A stretch of DNA of 64,000 bases from Streptomyces tanashiensis (GCF_014648895.1 NZ_BMRZ01000009.1:248001-312000); one strand, 5' to 3'; numbered from the stretch's first letter, positions 45,917-55,027 are shown. Notes: generated from the letters alone by a model not told the origin. A program made the numbers and translations.

Positions 45917-46870
45917 TCACACGCCCTCGTACGCGGCGAGCGCGGCGGCCGCCGCCGTCCTCGCGCTGTCGGCCAGCTCCGGCGGCGCGACGATCCGCCC
46001 GTCGCTGCCGAGACGCAGCGCCAGCCGGCGCAGCGAGGCCGGGTCCGGCGTCCGCAGCGTGATCCGCAGCCCGCCGTCCGGCAGCTCCTCGGCCCGGTCG
46101 TGCGGGTAGTACTCGGCGACCCAGCGCCCGCCGGGACCGACCTCGACGACGACCTCGGGGTCGTCGGCGGAGGGCTGGACCAGACCCGCGGAGAGATCGC
46201 GCAGCTCCAGCTCCGGCGGCGCCGCGTGCTCGTCGAGAATGCGGATCTCGGCCACGCGGTCGAGCCGGAAGGTGCGGCGCGCCTCGGAGAGCCGGCACCA
46301 CGCCTCCATGTAGGTGTGGCCGACGGCGAAGAGCCGGATCGGGTCGACCTCGCGCTCGGTGAGCTCGTCGCGCGCGGGCGAGTAGTACCGCACCCACAGA
46401 CGCCTGCGCTCCGAGATGGCCCGGTCGACCTCGGCGAAGACCCCGCCCTCGGACTCGAAGGTCACCGACAGCCGGGCGCTGGCCCCGGCGGCCTCGCCGG
46501 CCGCCGCCTCCAGCTTGGCCGTGGCACGCAGCAGGGCGTCCCGGTCGCTCTCGCGGAGTCCCGGCAGGGTGGCGACGGCCCGGGCGGCGACGAGCAGCGC
46601 GGTGGCCTCGTCGGCGGCGAGCCGCAGCGGCTCCGCCACGTCGTCCGGGTTGTGCCACCAGATCCGGTCGCCGTCGGTGTCGATGTCCAGCAGGTCGCCG
46701 CCCCGGAAGCTGGTGCCGCACATGGGCAGCACGTCCAGGTCGGAGATCAGCTCGTCCTCGGTGATGCCGAAGGCGCGCGCCACGTCGGCGACGTGGGCGC
46801 CGGGGCGCTCACGGAGATAGGTGACGAGGGAGAGCATCCGCCTCGTCTGGTCGATCGCGTTGGCAGCCAT
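45917..46870 (-). CDS. pafC: WYL-domain transcriptional regulator PafC
   Basis: A 317-residue protein with an N-terminal winged helix (NAIDQTRRMLSLVTYLRERP, VADVARAFGITEDELISDLD) and a WYL domain (about residues 140-215: ISERRRLWVRYYSPARDEL, WCRLSEARRTFRLDRV) plus a WCX C-terminal fold. In mycobacteria PafB and PafC form a heterodimer activating LexA/RecA-independent DNA-damage genes (established). The ATG at 46870 (MAANAIDQ) lies 17 bp inside the upstream pafB stop region; pafB and pafC are consecutive and coupled. Confidence 0.9.
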   Translation of the reverse strand: MAANAIDQTRRMLSLVTYLRERPGAHVADVARAFGITEDELISDLDVLPMCGTSFRGGDLLDIDTDGDRIWWHNPDDVAEPLRLAADEATALLVAARAVATLPGLRESDRDALLRATAKLEAAAGEAAGASARLSVTFESEGGVFAEVDRAISERRRLWVRYYSPARDELTEREVDPIRLFAVGHTYMEAWCRLSEARRTFRLDRVAEIRILDEHAAPPELELRDLSAGLVQPSADDPEVVVEVGPGGRWVAEYYPHDRAEELPDGGLRITLRTPDPASLRRLALRLGSDGRIVAPPELADSARTAAAAALAAYEGV

Positions 46871-46886
46871 GCGGTACGTCTCCCCC

Positions 46887-47843
46887 TCAGCCCTTGGCCA
46901 CGGCGCGCAGCCGCTCCACCACATCGGCCCGCAGATCGGCGGGTTCCAGCACGACGACGTCCGGACCGAACTCTACGAGCCAGGCGTCGAGCCCGTGCCC
47001 GTACGGGATCTCCAGCTCGTCCCAGCCGTCGCCGCCCTCGGTCACGGCCTGGGCACGGGCCCGCAGCGGGTAGCCGCAGCCGGCCCGCAGCCGGATCCGC
47101 GCGGAGCGGGTGGCGGTCTCGCCCGCCCAGCTCTCGACGGTCTCCCGGACGGTCACGACGTCGGGCACGGGCGCGGTGAAGGCGCCGGCCCGCGAGCGGA
47201 CCTTGCCGGTGATCCGGGAGAGCCGGAAGACGCGCTCGGCACCGCGGTCGCGGTCCCAGCCGGCCAGGTACCAGTGGCCGCGCCAGCATTCCAGGGTCCA
47301 GGGCTCGACCTGGCGGGTCTCGGGGCGGGCGGCGTTGCCCTTGCGGTAGTCGAAGACGACCGGCCGGCGGTCGCGGCAGGCCAGCATGAGCGGCTCGAAG
47401 GCGGCCTCGTGGACCGGGATGCGCGGTTCGAGGGCGCTGGGCTGGATGTCGTACGAGTCCCCCGCCTCGGGCATGCCGGCGGCGCGCAGCTTCTGGAGGG
47501 CGCCGCTCGCGGCCCCGGCGAGCCGGGCCTGCTGCCACACCTTGGCGGCCAGGCCGAGCGCGGCGGCCTCCTCGGCGTCGAGGGTGATCGGCGGCAGCCG
47601 GTTGGAGTCGCGACGCGCGAGGTAGCCGGTCTCGCCCTCCAGGTTCTCGACGGTCTCGATGACCAGACCGAGCTCCCGCAGATCGTCCTTGTCCCGCTCG
47701 AACATGCGGTTGAAGGCGTCGTCCCCGCTCGCTTCGAGGTAGGCCTCGATGGAGCCGCGGAGCTCCCGCTTGCTCAGTGGGCGGCGCGTCCCGAGCAGGC
47801 ACAGCGCGAGATTCATCAGCCGCTCGGACTTGGCAATCGCCAT
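46887..47843 (-). CDS. pafB: WYL-domain transcriptional regulator PafB
   Basis: A 318-residue protein with winged helix (SERLMNLALCLLGTRRPLSK) and WYL domain (CRDRRPVVFDYRKGNAARPE, HWYLAGWDRDRGAERVFRLS) plus the WCX tail. It precedes pafC by 16 bp and shares its layout, as in mycobacterial pafA-pafB-pafC. Together they act as a DNA-damage-responsive activator in mycobacteria. The ATG at 47843 (MAIAKSERLMN) is preferred over an open upstream extension. In this genome pafB is separated from pafA by two FKBP genes. Confidence 0.9.
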   Translation of the reverse strand: MAIAKSERLMNLALCLLGTRRPLSKRELRGSIEAYLEASGDDAFNRMFERDKDDLRELGLVIETVENLEGETGYLARRDSNRLPPITLDAEEAAALGLAAKVWQQARLAGAASGALQKLRAAGMPEAGDSYDIQPSALEPRIPVHEAAFEPLMLACRDRRPVVFDYRKGNAARPETRQVEPWTLECWRGHWYLAGWDRDRGAERVFRLSRITGKVRSRAGAFTAPVPDVVTVRETVESWAGETATRSARIRLRAGCGYPLRARAQAVTEGGDGWDELEIPYGHGLDAWLVEFGPDVVVLEPADLRADVVERLRAVAKG

Positions 47844-47918
47844 CGACGCCCTGCACCCTTCCGCCGGTTCCACTTCTCGGACGTCCGACCGTACCGCCCC
47901 GGGGTGTCGGGACAAAAG

Positions 47919-47954
47919 CCGAGGGCCCCCGCCACGGACGGCGGGGGCCCTCGG
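47919..47954 (-). terminator. 15-bp-stem terminator after the small FKBP gene
   Basis: A perfect 15-bp stem (47919-47933 with 47940-47954) with an ACGGAC loop, 13 bp after the FKBP stop. It separates the FKBP genes from pafB. Confidence 0.8.
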
Positions 47955-47967
47955 AACGACCTGGACG

Positions 47968-48345
47968 TCAGCCCTTCACGGCCACGAGGTCGCAGACGAA
48001 GATCAGCGTCTCGCCCGGGGCGATCGCGCTGCCGGCGCCGCGGTCGCCGTAGGCGAGGTGCGCGGGGATGATCAGCTGGCGGCGGCCGCCGACCTTCATG
48101 CCCTGGACACCCTGGTCCCAGCCGGCGATGACCTGGCCGACACCGAGCTTGAACTCGAGCGCGCTGCCGCGGTTCCAGGAGGCGTCGAACTCCTCACCGG
48201 TGGAGAAGGCCACGCCCACGTAGTGGACCTGCACGAACTGGCCGGCCTTGGCGACCTCGCCGTCGCCTTCCCAGAGGTCCTTGATCTCCAGGTCCTTCGG
48301 CGGCTCGCCACCCGGGAAGTCGATCTCGGGCTTCTCGATGCTCAC
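47968..48345 (-). CDS. FKBP-type peptidyl-prolyl isomerase, cytoplasmic
   Basis: A 125-residue single FKBP domain. GQFVQVHYVGVAFSTGEEFDAS, VIAGWDQGVQGMKVGG and AYGDRGAGSAIAPGETLIF hold the active-site aromatic and Asp residues. There is no signal peptide, so it should act on cytosolic proteins. The start is GTG at 48345 with AGGAG seven bases upstream; this matches the family start (SIEKPEIDFPGG). It lies 58 bp after the larger FKBP lipoprotein gene and ends at a strong terminator. Both are inserted between pafA and pafB. Confidence 0.93.
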   Translation of the reverse strand: MSIEKPEIDFPGGEPPKDLEIKDLWEGDGEVAKAGQFVQVHYVGVAFSTGEEFDASWNRGSALEFKLGVGQVIAGWDQGVQGMKVGGRRQLIIPAHLAYGDRGAGSAIAPGETLIFVCDLVAVKG

Positions 48346-48403
48346 TGAACTGCTCCTCATACCGATGAACTGCGCGATGGTGAACCGCGCGAACGGGACA
48401 GTC

Positions 48404-49345
48404 TTACATCTTCGTCAGGATGTCCACGGCGAAGACGAGCGTGGAGTTCTTCGGAATGCCCTGCTGCTCCTTGTCGCCGAACGCCTCCGACGGCGGGGCG
48501 ACGATCAGGACACGGCTGCCGACCTTCTTGCCGACGAGACCGTCCTTGAGGCCCTTCAGCGTCAGCTGGGGCAGCGGGAAGTTCGCGGGCTTGCCCGAGG
48601 TGTAGGTCGAGTCGAAGACCTTGCCGTCCTTCCACAGGGCGGCGACGTAGTTCACGACGACCGTGTCGGTGGCCTTGACGGCCTCGCCCTTGGACTCGAG
48701 CACGTAGTTCGAGACCAGCTTGGTCGGCGGGTCGGTCTTCGGGACCGTCAGCGAGGGGGCCTTGCCGTCGGTGTTCGTCCCGACGATCGGCAGGTCCTTG
48801 TCGTCCTGGGCGACCGGGGTGCCCGTGGCCGACTTCGGGATCGTCACGGCCTTCAGGATGTCGACGACGAAGACGAGGGTGGCGTTCGGCTTGATGCTCG
48901 GAGGCGAGCCGGCCTCACCGTAACCGAGCTCCGGCGGGATGCCGATCTCCAGGCGGCTGCCGACCTTCTGGCCCTCCAGGCCCTGCTCCCAGCCCTTGAT
49001 GACCTGACCGGCGCCCAGGGTGACGTCGAAGGGCTGACCGCGGTCGAAGCTGTTGTCGAAGGGGGTGGTGGAGTCCCAGGCCTGACCCAGGTAGTTCACC
49101 TGGAGCGCGTCGCCCTTCTTCGTCACCGGGCCCGTGCCCTCGCTGATGACGTTGACCTTGAGTTCCTTGGGCGGGTCACCCTCGCCCTTGGCAAGGGTCG
49201 GCTTCTCCCCGAACTTCTGCCCCGCGGTGATGGTGGGCAGCCCGTTCGTCATCGAGGCGGAATCGGAGCCCTTGTCGTCGCTGCCGCACGCCGCTGTGGA
49301 GAGCAGCAGCAGTGGGACGACGAGAAGGCCGGCAAGTCGGCGCAC
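48404..49345 (-). CDS. Lipoprotein with two FKBP-type isomerase domains
   Basis: A 313-residue exported protein. The N terminus LLVVPLLLLSTAACGSD is a lipoprotein signal with lipobox LSTAAC. Two FKBP domains follow: about residues 75-165 (ALQVNYLGQAWDSTTPFDNS, VIKGWEQGLEGQKVGSR) and 200-313 (VVVNYVAALWKDGKVFDSTY, GLKDGLVGKKVGSRVLIV). The second is more diverged. It would help fold secreted proteins at the outer face of the membrane, fitting the nearby Tat genes. The start is GTG at 49345 with GAGGA upstream. Confidence 0.92.
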   Translation of the reverse strand: MRRLAGLLVVPLLLLSTAACGSDDKGSDSASMTNGLPTITAGQKFGEKPTLAKGEGDPPKELKVNVISEGTGPVTKKGDALQVNYLGQAWDSTTPFDNSFDRGQPFDVTLGAGQVIKGWEQGLEGQKVGSRLEIGIPPELGYGEAGSPPSIKPNATLVFVVDILKAVTIPKSATGTPVAQDDKDLPIVGTNTDGKAPSLTVPKTDPPTKLVSNYVLESKGEAVKATDTVVVNYVAALWKDGKVFDSTYTSGKPANFPLPQLTLKGLKDGLVGKKVGSRVLIVAPPSEAFGDKEQQGIPKNSTLVFAVDILTKM

Positions 49346-49462
49346 GTGTTCCTCAGATCTCAGACGGCACAGTAGTTGTGCCGACACTCTAGGCGCTCCT
49401 CCTGTCACGTCGAGGGCCCCGCACGCCGAACGTGCGGGGCCCGACCGGTCGACACGACCGGC

Positions 49463-50824
49463 CTACATTCCGGCGATCAGCTTTTCCACCCGGTCGTCGA
49501 CGGAGCGGAACGGGTCCTTGCACAACACCGTTCGCTGCGCCTGGTCGTTGAGCTTGAGGTGGACCCAGTCGACGGTGAAGTCCCGCCGCTGCTCCTGCGC
49601 GCGGCGGATGAAGTCGCCGCGCAGCCGGGCCCGAGTGGTCTGCGGGGGCACCGACTTGCCCTCGAAGATCTTCAGGTCGTTGCAGATGCGTGCCGCCTGC
49701 CCGTTCTTCTGGAGCAGGTAGTAGAGCCCACGACGGCGGTGGATGTCGTGGTAGGCGAGGTCTATCTGGGCGACCCTCGGGTTCGACATGGTCATGTTGT
49801 GCTTGGCCCGGTACCGCTCGATGAGCCGGTGCTTCATGACCCAGTCGATCTCGGTCTCGATCCGGTCGAGCCGCTCGCTCTCGATGGCGTCGAGCGTGCG
49901 GCCCCACAGCTCCAGGACCTGGGCGACCGTGCCGGAGCGGATGCCCCTGCGGTCCACGAAGTCGACGGCCTTCTCGTAGTACTCGCGCTGGACCTCCAGG
50001 GCGGAGGCCTCGCGGCCGCTGGCGAGCCGGACCTTGCGCTGGCCCGTGATGTCGTGGCTGACCTCGCGGATCGCCCGGATCGGGTTCTCCAGGGTCAGGT
50101 CGCGCATCACCGTGCCCGCCTCGATCATGCGGAGCACGAGGTCGGTGGCGCCGACCTTGAGCAGCATGGTCGTCTCGGACATGTTGGAGTCGCCCACGAT
50201 GACGTGCAGCCGGCGGTAGCGCTCGGCGTCGGCGTGCGGCTCGTCACGGGTGTTGATGATGGGCCGCGAGCGGGTGGTGGCCGAACTGACGCCCTCCCAG
50301 ATGTGCTCGGCACGCTGGGAGACGCAGTAGACCGCGCCGCGCGGGGTCTGGAGGACCTTTCCCGCGCCGCAGATGAGCTGCCGCGTCACGAGGAAGGGAA
50401 TGAGGATGTCCGCGAGCCGGGAGAACTCCCCGTGGCGGGCGACGAGATAGTTCTCGTGGCAGCCGTAGGAGTTTCCGGCCGAGTCGGTGTTGTTCTTGAA
50501 GAGGTAGACGTCGCCCGCGATTCCCTCCTCGTGCAGGCGGCGTTCGGCGTCGACGAGCAGGCCCTCGAGAATGCGCTCGCCGGCCTTGTCGTGGGTGACC
50601 AGTTCGGTCACGTTGTCGCATTCCGGTGTGGCGTATTCCGGATGCGAACCCACGTCGAGGTACAGGCGGGCGCCGTTCCGCAGGAAGACATTGCTGCTGC
50701 GGCCCCATGACACGACACGGCGGAAGAGGTAGCGCGCCACTTCGTCAGGAGACAGTCGGCGCTGTCCCCTGAACGTGCACGTGACGCCGTACTCGTTCTC
50801 CAGCCCGAAAATGCGGCGGTCCAT
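49463..50824 (-). CDS. pafA: Pup-protein ligase PafA
   Basis: A 453-residue glutamine-synthetase-like ligase that couples the Pup C-terminal glutamate to substrate lysines. RIFGLENEYGVTCTF holds the nucleotide/Mg glutamates (Glu9, Glu11). NGARLYLDVGSHPEYATPE contains the catalytic Asp. NNTDSAGNSYGCHENYLVAR and FINTRDEPHADAERYRRLH-type segments (NTRDEPHADAERYRRLHVI) are conserved with Dop. It lacks the Dop loop, which separates ligase from deamidase. The ATG at 50824 is clear, with little Shine-Dalgarno sequence. Confidence 0.95.
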   Translation of the reverse strand: MDRRIFGLENEYGVTCTFRGQRRLSPDEVARYLFRRVVSWGRSSNVFLRNGARLYLDVGSHPEYATPECDNVTELVTHDKAGERILEGLLVDAERRLHEEGIAGDVYLFKNNTDSAGNSYGCHENYLVARHGEFSRLADILIPFLVTRQLICGAGKVLQTPRGAVYCVSQRAEHIWEGVSSATTRSRPIINTRDEPHADAERYRRLHVIVGDSNMSETTMLLKVGATDLVLRMIEAGTVMRDLTLENPIRAIREVSHDITGQRKVRLASGREASALEVQREYYEKAVDFVDRRGIRSGTVAQVLELWGRTLDAIESERLDRIETEIDWVMKHRLIERYRAKHNMTMSNPRVAQIDLAYHDIHRRRGLYYLLQKNGQAARICNDLKIFEGKSVPPQTTRARLRGDFIRRAQEQRRDFTVDWVHLKLNDQAQRTVLCKDPFRSVDDRVEKLIAGM

Positions 50825-50893
50825 GTCTGAACATTACGCCTGACGGCGTGCGCTGAAACCGGGTTGGACGTCCCCGTTTCGATCATTTTCCGA

Positions 50894-52165
50894 TCAGTGC
50901 GTGTTCTTTTCGGCGTGTACGGAGGTGGGGACCGGTTCTCCGACGGCGTGTCGCGCGGCGGCCCCGGCCACGTCGGGGGCGGCGAGGACACGCCCGGTGG
51001 CGAGCAGCACGAGGAGTGCGACCAGGCCGCCCGCACCGGCCACGGCGAACCCGGCCACCGTTCCGGCCAGTTCGACCGCCGGTCCCGCGACGGCGGAGCC
51101 CAGGGCCGCGCCGACGCCGAACGTGGTGACGAGCCAGGAGAAGGCCTCGGTGACGGTGCCGCGCGGGGCGTGCCGGTCGACCACGATGAAGGCGCAGGCG
51201 AGGACGGGGGCGAGGAAGACCCCGGAGAGCACCGAGAGGCCGGTCATGGCGACGGGGCCGGGGGTGAGCATGAGGGGCAGGTAGCAGACCGCGAGGAGGC
51301 CCACGAGGACCCGCAGCCGCCGCTCGGGCGCCCCGGACCACTGCCGGGCGCCGTAGACGACGCCGCCGACCAGCGCGCCGAGGCCGAGGGCGGCCATCAG
51401 CCAGCCGTACACGGACGGTGTGCCCCGGTCGTCGGCGTAGGCGACGGCGGCGACCGTGATGGAGCCGAGGGCGAGGCCGACGAAGAAGAACGAGCCGAGG
51501 AGGGCGAGGAGGCCGGGCGAGCGCAGGGCGCCCAGCCAGTGGGCCTCGCGGGTGGCGGAGCGCCAGGTGCGGGAGGGCTCGGAGAGGACGACGGCGAGGG
51601 CGCCCAGGACCCCCAGGACGTTGATGACGAGGAGGGCGGCGGCGGGCGACCACAGGGCGACCAGGAGCGTCACCAGGAGCGGGCCCACGGTGAACATGAC
51701 CTCCTGGGCGACCGCGTCCAGCGCGTACGCCCGGTGGACCCGGTCCTCCCGGCCCAGGACGCTCGGCCACAGGGCGCGGAGACCGCCCTCGAGCGGCGGG
51801 GTGAAGAGCCCGGCGAGCACGACGGCGGCGTAGGCGAGGGCCAGGTGTCCGATGCCGGTCAGGGCGAACAGGGCCATGCCGAGCGCGGAGAGGACGGCGG
51901 CGGGCAGCTGGACGCGGGGCTGCCCCTTGAGGTCGACGGCGCGGCCGAGGAGCGGCTGCCCGACGGCGTTGGAGACGCCGTAGGCCGCGATCAGCCCGCC
52001 GGCCAGGGTGTAGCTGCCGCCCAGGTCCCGGACGAACAGGGTCATGGCGATGGGGCCGGTGCCGTTGGGCAGGCGCCCCACGAGGGTCCCGGCGAGGAGC
52101 CGGGCGGCGTGCGGCGCCCTGAGTATGTCGAGATAGCCGCCGTGCGCGGGGGCCTCGGTGGCCAT
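50894..52165 (-). CDS. MFS transporter (12 transmembrane segments)
   Basis: A 423-residue major-facilitator protein: repeated helices with loop GRAVDLKGQPRVQLPA (motif A-like GxxxDrkGxR) between helices 2 and 3 and a degenerate copy in the second half. It resembles DHA-type drug or sugar exporters. The ATG at 52165 is 132 bp from the divergent LacI-type gene, so it is probably under that regulator. It interrupts the proteasome region between prcA and pafA. The substrate is unknown. Confidence 0.88.
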   Translation of the reverse strand: MATEAPAHGGYLDILRAPHAARLLAGTLVGRLPNGTGPIAMTLFVRDLGGSYTLAGGLIAAYGVSNAVGQPLLGRAVDLKGQPRVQLPAAVLSALGMALFALTGIGHLALAYAAVVLAGLFTPPLEGGLRALWPSVLGREDRVHRAYALDAVAQEVMFTVGPLLVTLLVALWSPAAALLVINVLGVLGALAVVLSEPSRTWRSATREAHWLGALRSPGLLALLGSFFFVGLALGSITVAAVAYADDRGTPSVYGWLMAALGLGALVGGVVYGARQWSGAPERRLRVLVGLLAVCYLPLMLTPGPVAMTGLSVLSGVFLAPVLACAFIVVDRHAPRGTVTEAFSWLVTTFGVGAALGSAVAGPAVELAGTVAGFAVAGAGGLVALLVLLATGRVLAAPDVAGAAARHAVGEPVPTSVHAEKNTH

Positions 52166-52201
52166 GTCACTCTCCCGTCGCCTCGGACCAGGCCGAGGTT
52201 T

Positions 52202-52228
52202 TACGTATAACGTCCGGGGTCATACGTA
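52202..52228. promoter_or_regulatory. TACGTAT-N13-ATACGTA inverted repeat
   Basis: A perfect 7-bp dyad with 13-bp spacer in the divergent MFS/LacI interval, 37 bp from the MFS start and 70 bp from the LacI start. It is a likely site for the LacI-type repressor, though it lacks the usual central CG palindrome. Confidence 0.5.
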
Positions 52229-52297
52229 CCATGTCGCCAGTACGCGGGTCCACCCCGCACCCGCCGCCCCGACCACCGTCCCACGCGGAGGCCCCCC

Positions 52298-53317
52298 GTG
52301 CATTCCCCCGACCCGCTCGGCGGCACCCGCCCCACCAGCCGGGACGTCGCCCGGATCGCGGGCGTCTCCCAGGCCACCGTCTCCCTCGTCCTCGGCGGCA
52401 AATGGCGCGGCCGGGTCTCCGAGCGCACCGCCGAGACGGTGCGCCTCGCCGCCCACGAACTGGGCTACCGGCCCAACCTCGCCGCCCGCAATCTGCGCCT
52501 CGGCCGCACCCGCACGGCGCTGCTCGTCGTGCCCGCCCTCACCAACGAGTTCTTCGCCCGCGTCCACACCGGCGCCGCCGCCGTGGCGGCACAGCACGGC
52601 TTCGGCGTCGTCCTCTACCCCTCCCCCGACGGCGTCGGCCCCGCCCGCGACCCCTTCGCCTCGGCCCAGGCCGCCCTGGACGGCGTGATCGCCTCCTCCA
52701 TGGCCGCCGGCGCCCTCCAGGCCTTCCGGGGCACCAACCTCCCCCTCGTCATGCTCGACAGCGACCCGGCCGACCCCGGCGCCTCCGCCCATGTGAACCT
52801 CGACGTCGCCGACGGCATGCGACGGATCACCCGGCACCTGCTCGACCTGGGCCACCGCAGCTTCCTGCACATGGCGTCCGCCGTCCCGTCCTGGACCTTC
52901 GACGTACGGGCCGCCGCCCTCGCCGACACCCTGCGCGGGGCCGGGCTCCGCACCGTACGGGCCCCGCTGAACGTCGCCGACGCCCGCGAGGCCGCCCACC
53001 TCGCCCTCTCCGCCCCCGGCCCGCGCCCCACCGCGGTGATCTGCGACGACGACATCCTCGCCGTCGGCGTCGGCAAGGCCGCGCACCGCCTCGGCCTGCG
53101 CGTCCCCGACGACCTCTCGGTCACCGGCTTCGACGACATGACCCTGGCCACCGCGGTCGAACCCGAGCTCACCACGGTCCGGCTGCCCGCCGAGGAGTTC
53201 GGCCGGCGGGGGATGGAGGCGCTCCTCGCCGTCCTCGCGGGCGAACCGGCCCCGCCGGTCACCCTGCCCGTGGACCTCGTCCCGCGCGGCTCCACGGGCC
53301 CCGCACCGGCCGTCTGA
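52298..53317 (+). CDS. LacI-family transcriptional regulator
   Basis: A 339-residue repressor. TSRDVARIAGVSQATVSLVL (about residues 13-32) is the LacI DNA-binding domain, followed by the hinge helix and a sugar-binding-protein-like effector domain (RTALLVVPALTNEFFARVH, AVICDDDILAVGVGKAAHRL, VTGFDDMTLATAVEPELTTV). It is divergent from the MFS transporter and likely controls it. The start is GTG at 52298. Its 3' end faces prcA across a 42-bp perfect terminator. Confidence 0.92.
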   Translation: MHSPDPLGGTRPTSRDVARIAGVSQATVSLVLGGKWRGRVSERTAETVRLAAHELGYRPNLAARNLRLGRTRTALLVVPALTNEFFARVHTGAAAVAAQHGFGVVLYPSPDGVGPARDPFASAQAALDGVIASSMAAGALQAFRGTNLPLVMLDSDPADPGASAHVNLDVADGMRRITRHLLDLGHRSFLHMASAVPSWTFDVRAAALADTLRGAGLRTVRAPLNVADAREAAHLALSAPGPRPTAVICDDDILAVGVGKAAHRLGLRVPDDLSVTGFDDMTLATAVEPELTTVRLPAEEFGRRGMEALLAVLAGEPAPPVTLPVDLVPRGSTGPAPAV

Positions 53318-53328
53318 GCCCGCGTACG

Positions 53329-53370
53329 CCGAAGGGCCCCGTCCACGCGCGCGTGGACGGGGCCCTTCGG
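53329..53370. terminator. Perfect 20-bp-stem terminator between lacI-type gene and prcA
   Basis: An inverted repeat of 20 bp (53329-53348 with 53351-53370) separated by GC. It is symmetrical and serves both convergent genes. Confidence 0.85.
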
Positions 53371-53381
53371 GACAGGGCCGA

Positions 53382-54134
53382 CTACTCCTCGGGAGCCTCG
53401 TCCGAAGGCTCGTCCGTCTTCGCCGCCGCCGCGTTGTCCGCCTCCAGGAGACGCGACAGCTGACGGCCGACGATCCGCTTGAACTTGCGCTGCTGCGGAC
53501 GCGTGCGGTCCAGGACCGCCACCTCCAGGCGCTCCGCGGGGATCTCCCGCTCGGTGCCGTTGGTGTCCCGCGACAGCGCCTGCACGGCCAGCTTCAGGGC
53601 CTCGGCCAGCGACATGCCGTCCCGGTGCCGCTGGTCCAGGAAGGAGCTGATCTGCTCCGCGTTCCCGCCGACCGCGACCGAGCCGTGCTCGTCCACGATC
53701 GAGCCGTCGTGCGGCAGCCGGTAGATCTGGTCGCCCTCCGGCTCGGAGCCGACCTCGGCGACGACCAGCTCCACCTCGTACGGCTTCTCCCCCGCGCTGG
53801 AGAAGATCGTGCCCAGGGTCTGGGCGTAGACGTTGGCCAGGCCGCGCGCGGTGACGTCGTCCCGGTCGTAGGTGTAGCCCCGCAGGTCGGCGTAGCGCAC
53901 ACCGCCGATGCGGAGGTTCTCGTACTCGTTGTACTTGCCGGCGGCCGCGAAGCCGATCCGGTCGTAGATCTCGCTGAACTTGTGCAGCGCACGGGACGGG
54001 TTCTCACCGACGAAGACGATGCCGTCGGTGTACTGGAGGACGACCAGGCTGCGGCCGCGGGCGATGCCCTTGCGGGCGTACTCGGCCCGGTCGGCCATGG
54101 CCTGCTGGGGTGAGACATAGAACGGCGTGGACAC
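53382..54134 (-). CDS. prcA: 20S proteasome alpha subunit
   Basis: A 250-residue alpha subunit forming the outer rings that gate the 20S core. The N-terminal gate segment MSTPFYVSPQQAMADRAEYA is typical, followed by ARKGIARGRSLVVLQYTDGI. There is no catalytic Thr, as expected. The C-terminal ~15 residues are acidic. The ATG at 54134 follows the prcB stop by 53 bp on the same strand. ARC docks on this ring with its C-terminal tail. Confidence 0.95.
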   Translation of the reverse strand: MSTPFYVSPQQAMADRAEYARKGIARGRSLVVLQYTDGIVFVGENPSRALHKFSEIYDRIGFAAAGKYNEYENLRIGGVRYADLRGYTYDRDDVTARGLANVYAQTLGTIFSSAGEKPYEVELVVAEVGSEPEGDQIYRLPHDGSIVDEHGSVAVGGNAEQISSFLDQRHRDGMSLAEALKLAVQALSRDTNGTEREIPAERLEVAVLDRTRPQQRKFKRIVGRQLSRLLEADNAAAAKTDEPSDEAPEE

Positions 54135-54187
54135 CGGCTACCGTCCCTTTCTTCCGGTCTGAAGGGGCTTCTACGGGCGACGGACGG

Positions 54188-55027
54188 TCAGAGCAGTGCG
54201 GCGCGCGGCCCGTCGGGCTGCTCGAGACGCCGCTCGGTGACCGATCGGGCCAGCCCGGAGGACTCCGCCTCGCTGAGCCTGCGGAAGCCCTCCTCGGTGA
54301 TGACGGTGACGATCGGGAAGATCCGGCGGGCCATGTCGGGACCACCGGTCGCCGAGTCGTCGTCCGCCGCGTCGTACAGCGCCTGCACCACGAGCGTGGT
54401 GGCCTGCTCCTCGGTCAGGTCGGCGCGGTACAGCTTCTTCATCGAGCCGCGCGCGAAGATCGAGCCGGAGCCGGTGGCGGCGAAGCCGTGCTCCTCGGAG
54501 CGGCCGCCGGTCACGTCGTACGAGAAGATCCGGCCCTTCTCCTTGCCCTCGTCCCAGCCCGCGAAGAGCGGCACGACGGCGAGGCCCTGCATGGCCATGC
54601 CCAGGTTCCCCCGGATCATGGTGGAGAGGCGGTTCGCCTTGCCCTCCAGGGAGAGCGTCGCGCCCTCCACCTTCTCGAAGTGCTCCAGCTCCAGCTGGAA
54701 CAGCTTGACCATCTCCACGGCGAGGCCGGCGGTGCCGGCGATGCCGACGGCGGAGTACTCGTCGGCCGGGAACACCTTCTCGATGTCCCGCTGCGCGATC
54801 ATGTTCCCCATGGTCGCCCGCCGGTCACCGGCGAGCACGACGCCACCGGGGAACGTGGCGGCCACGATGGTGGTGCCGTGCGGCGCCTCGACGACCCCCT
54901 CCGGCAGCTTCCGGTTCCCCGGGAGCAACTCGGGCGAGTGATCGGCCAGGAAGTCGATGAAGGACGAGGACCCCGGCGTCAGGAAGGCTGCCGGTAGACG
55001 CCCTGTGCTACGAGTGTTGGGTTCCAC
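54188..55027 (-). CDS. prcB: 20S proteasome beta subunit
   Basis: A 279-residue precursor. An actinobacterial propeptide (about residues 1-51) is cleaved before the catalytic Thr52 in HGTTIVAATFPGGVVLAGDRR. The later conserved ATGSGSIFARG and DNTP1 hydrolase core are intact (active Lys in the GDRRATMGN region). The start is GTG at 55027 with AAGGA five bases upstream; the propeptide thus begins VEPNTRSTGRLPAAF. Its first 49 bases overlap the end of the endonuclease gene. Order is arc-dop-pup-endonuclease-prcB-prcA. Confidence 0.95.
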   Translation of the reverse strand: MEPNTRSTGRLPAAFLTPGSSSFIDFLADHSPELLPGNRKLPEGVVEAPHGTTIVAATFPGGVVLAGDRRATMGNMIAQRDIEKVFPADEYSAVGIAGTAGLAVEMVKLFQLELEHFEKVEGATLSLEGKANRLSTMIRGNLGMAMQGLAVVPLFAGWDEGKEKGRIFSYDVTGGRSEEHGFAATGSGSIFARGSMKKLYRADLTEEQATTLVVQALYDAADDDSATGGPDMARRIFPIVTVITEEGFRRLSEAESSGLARSVTERRLEQPDGPRAALL

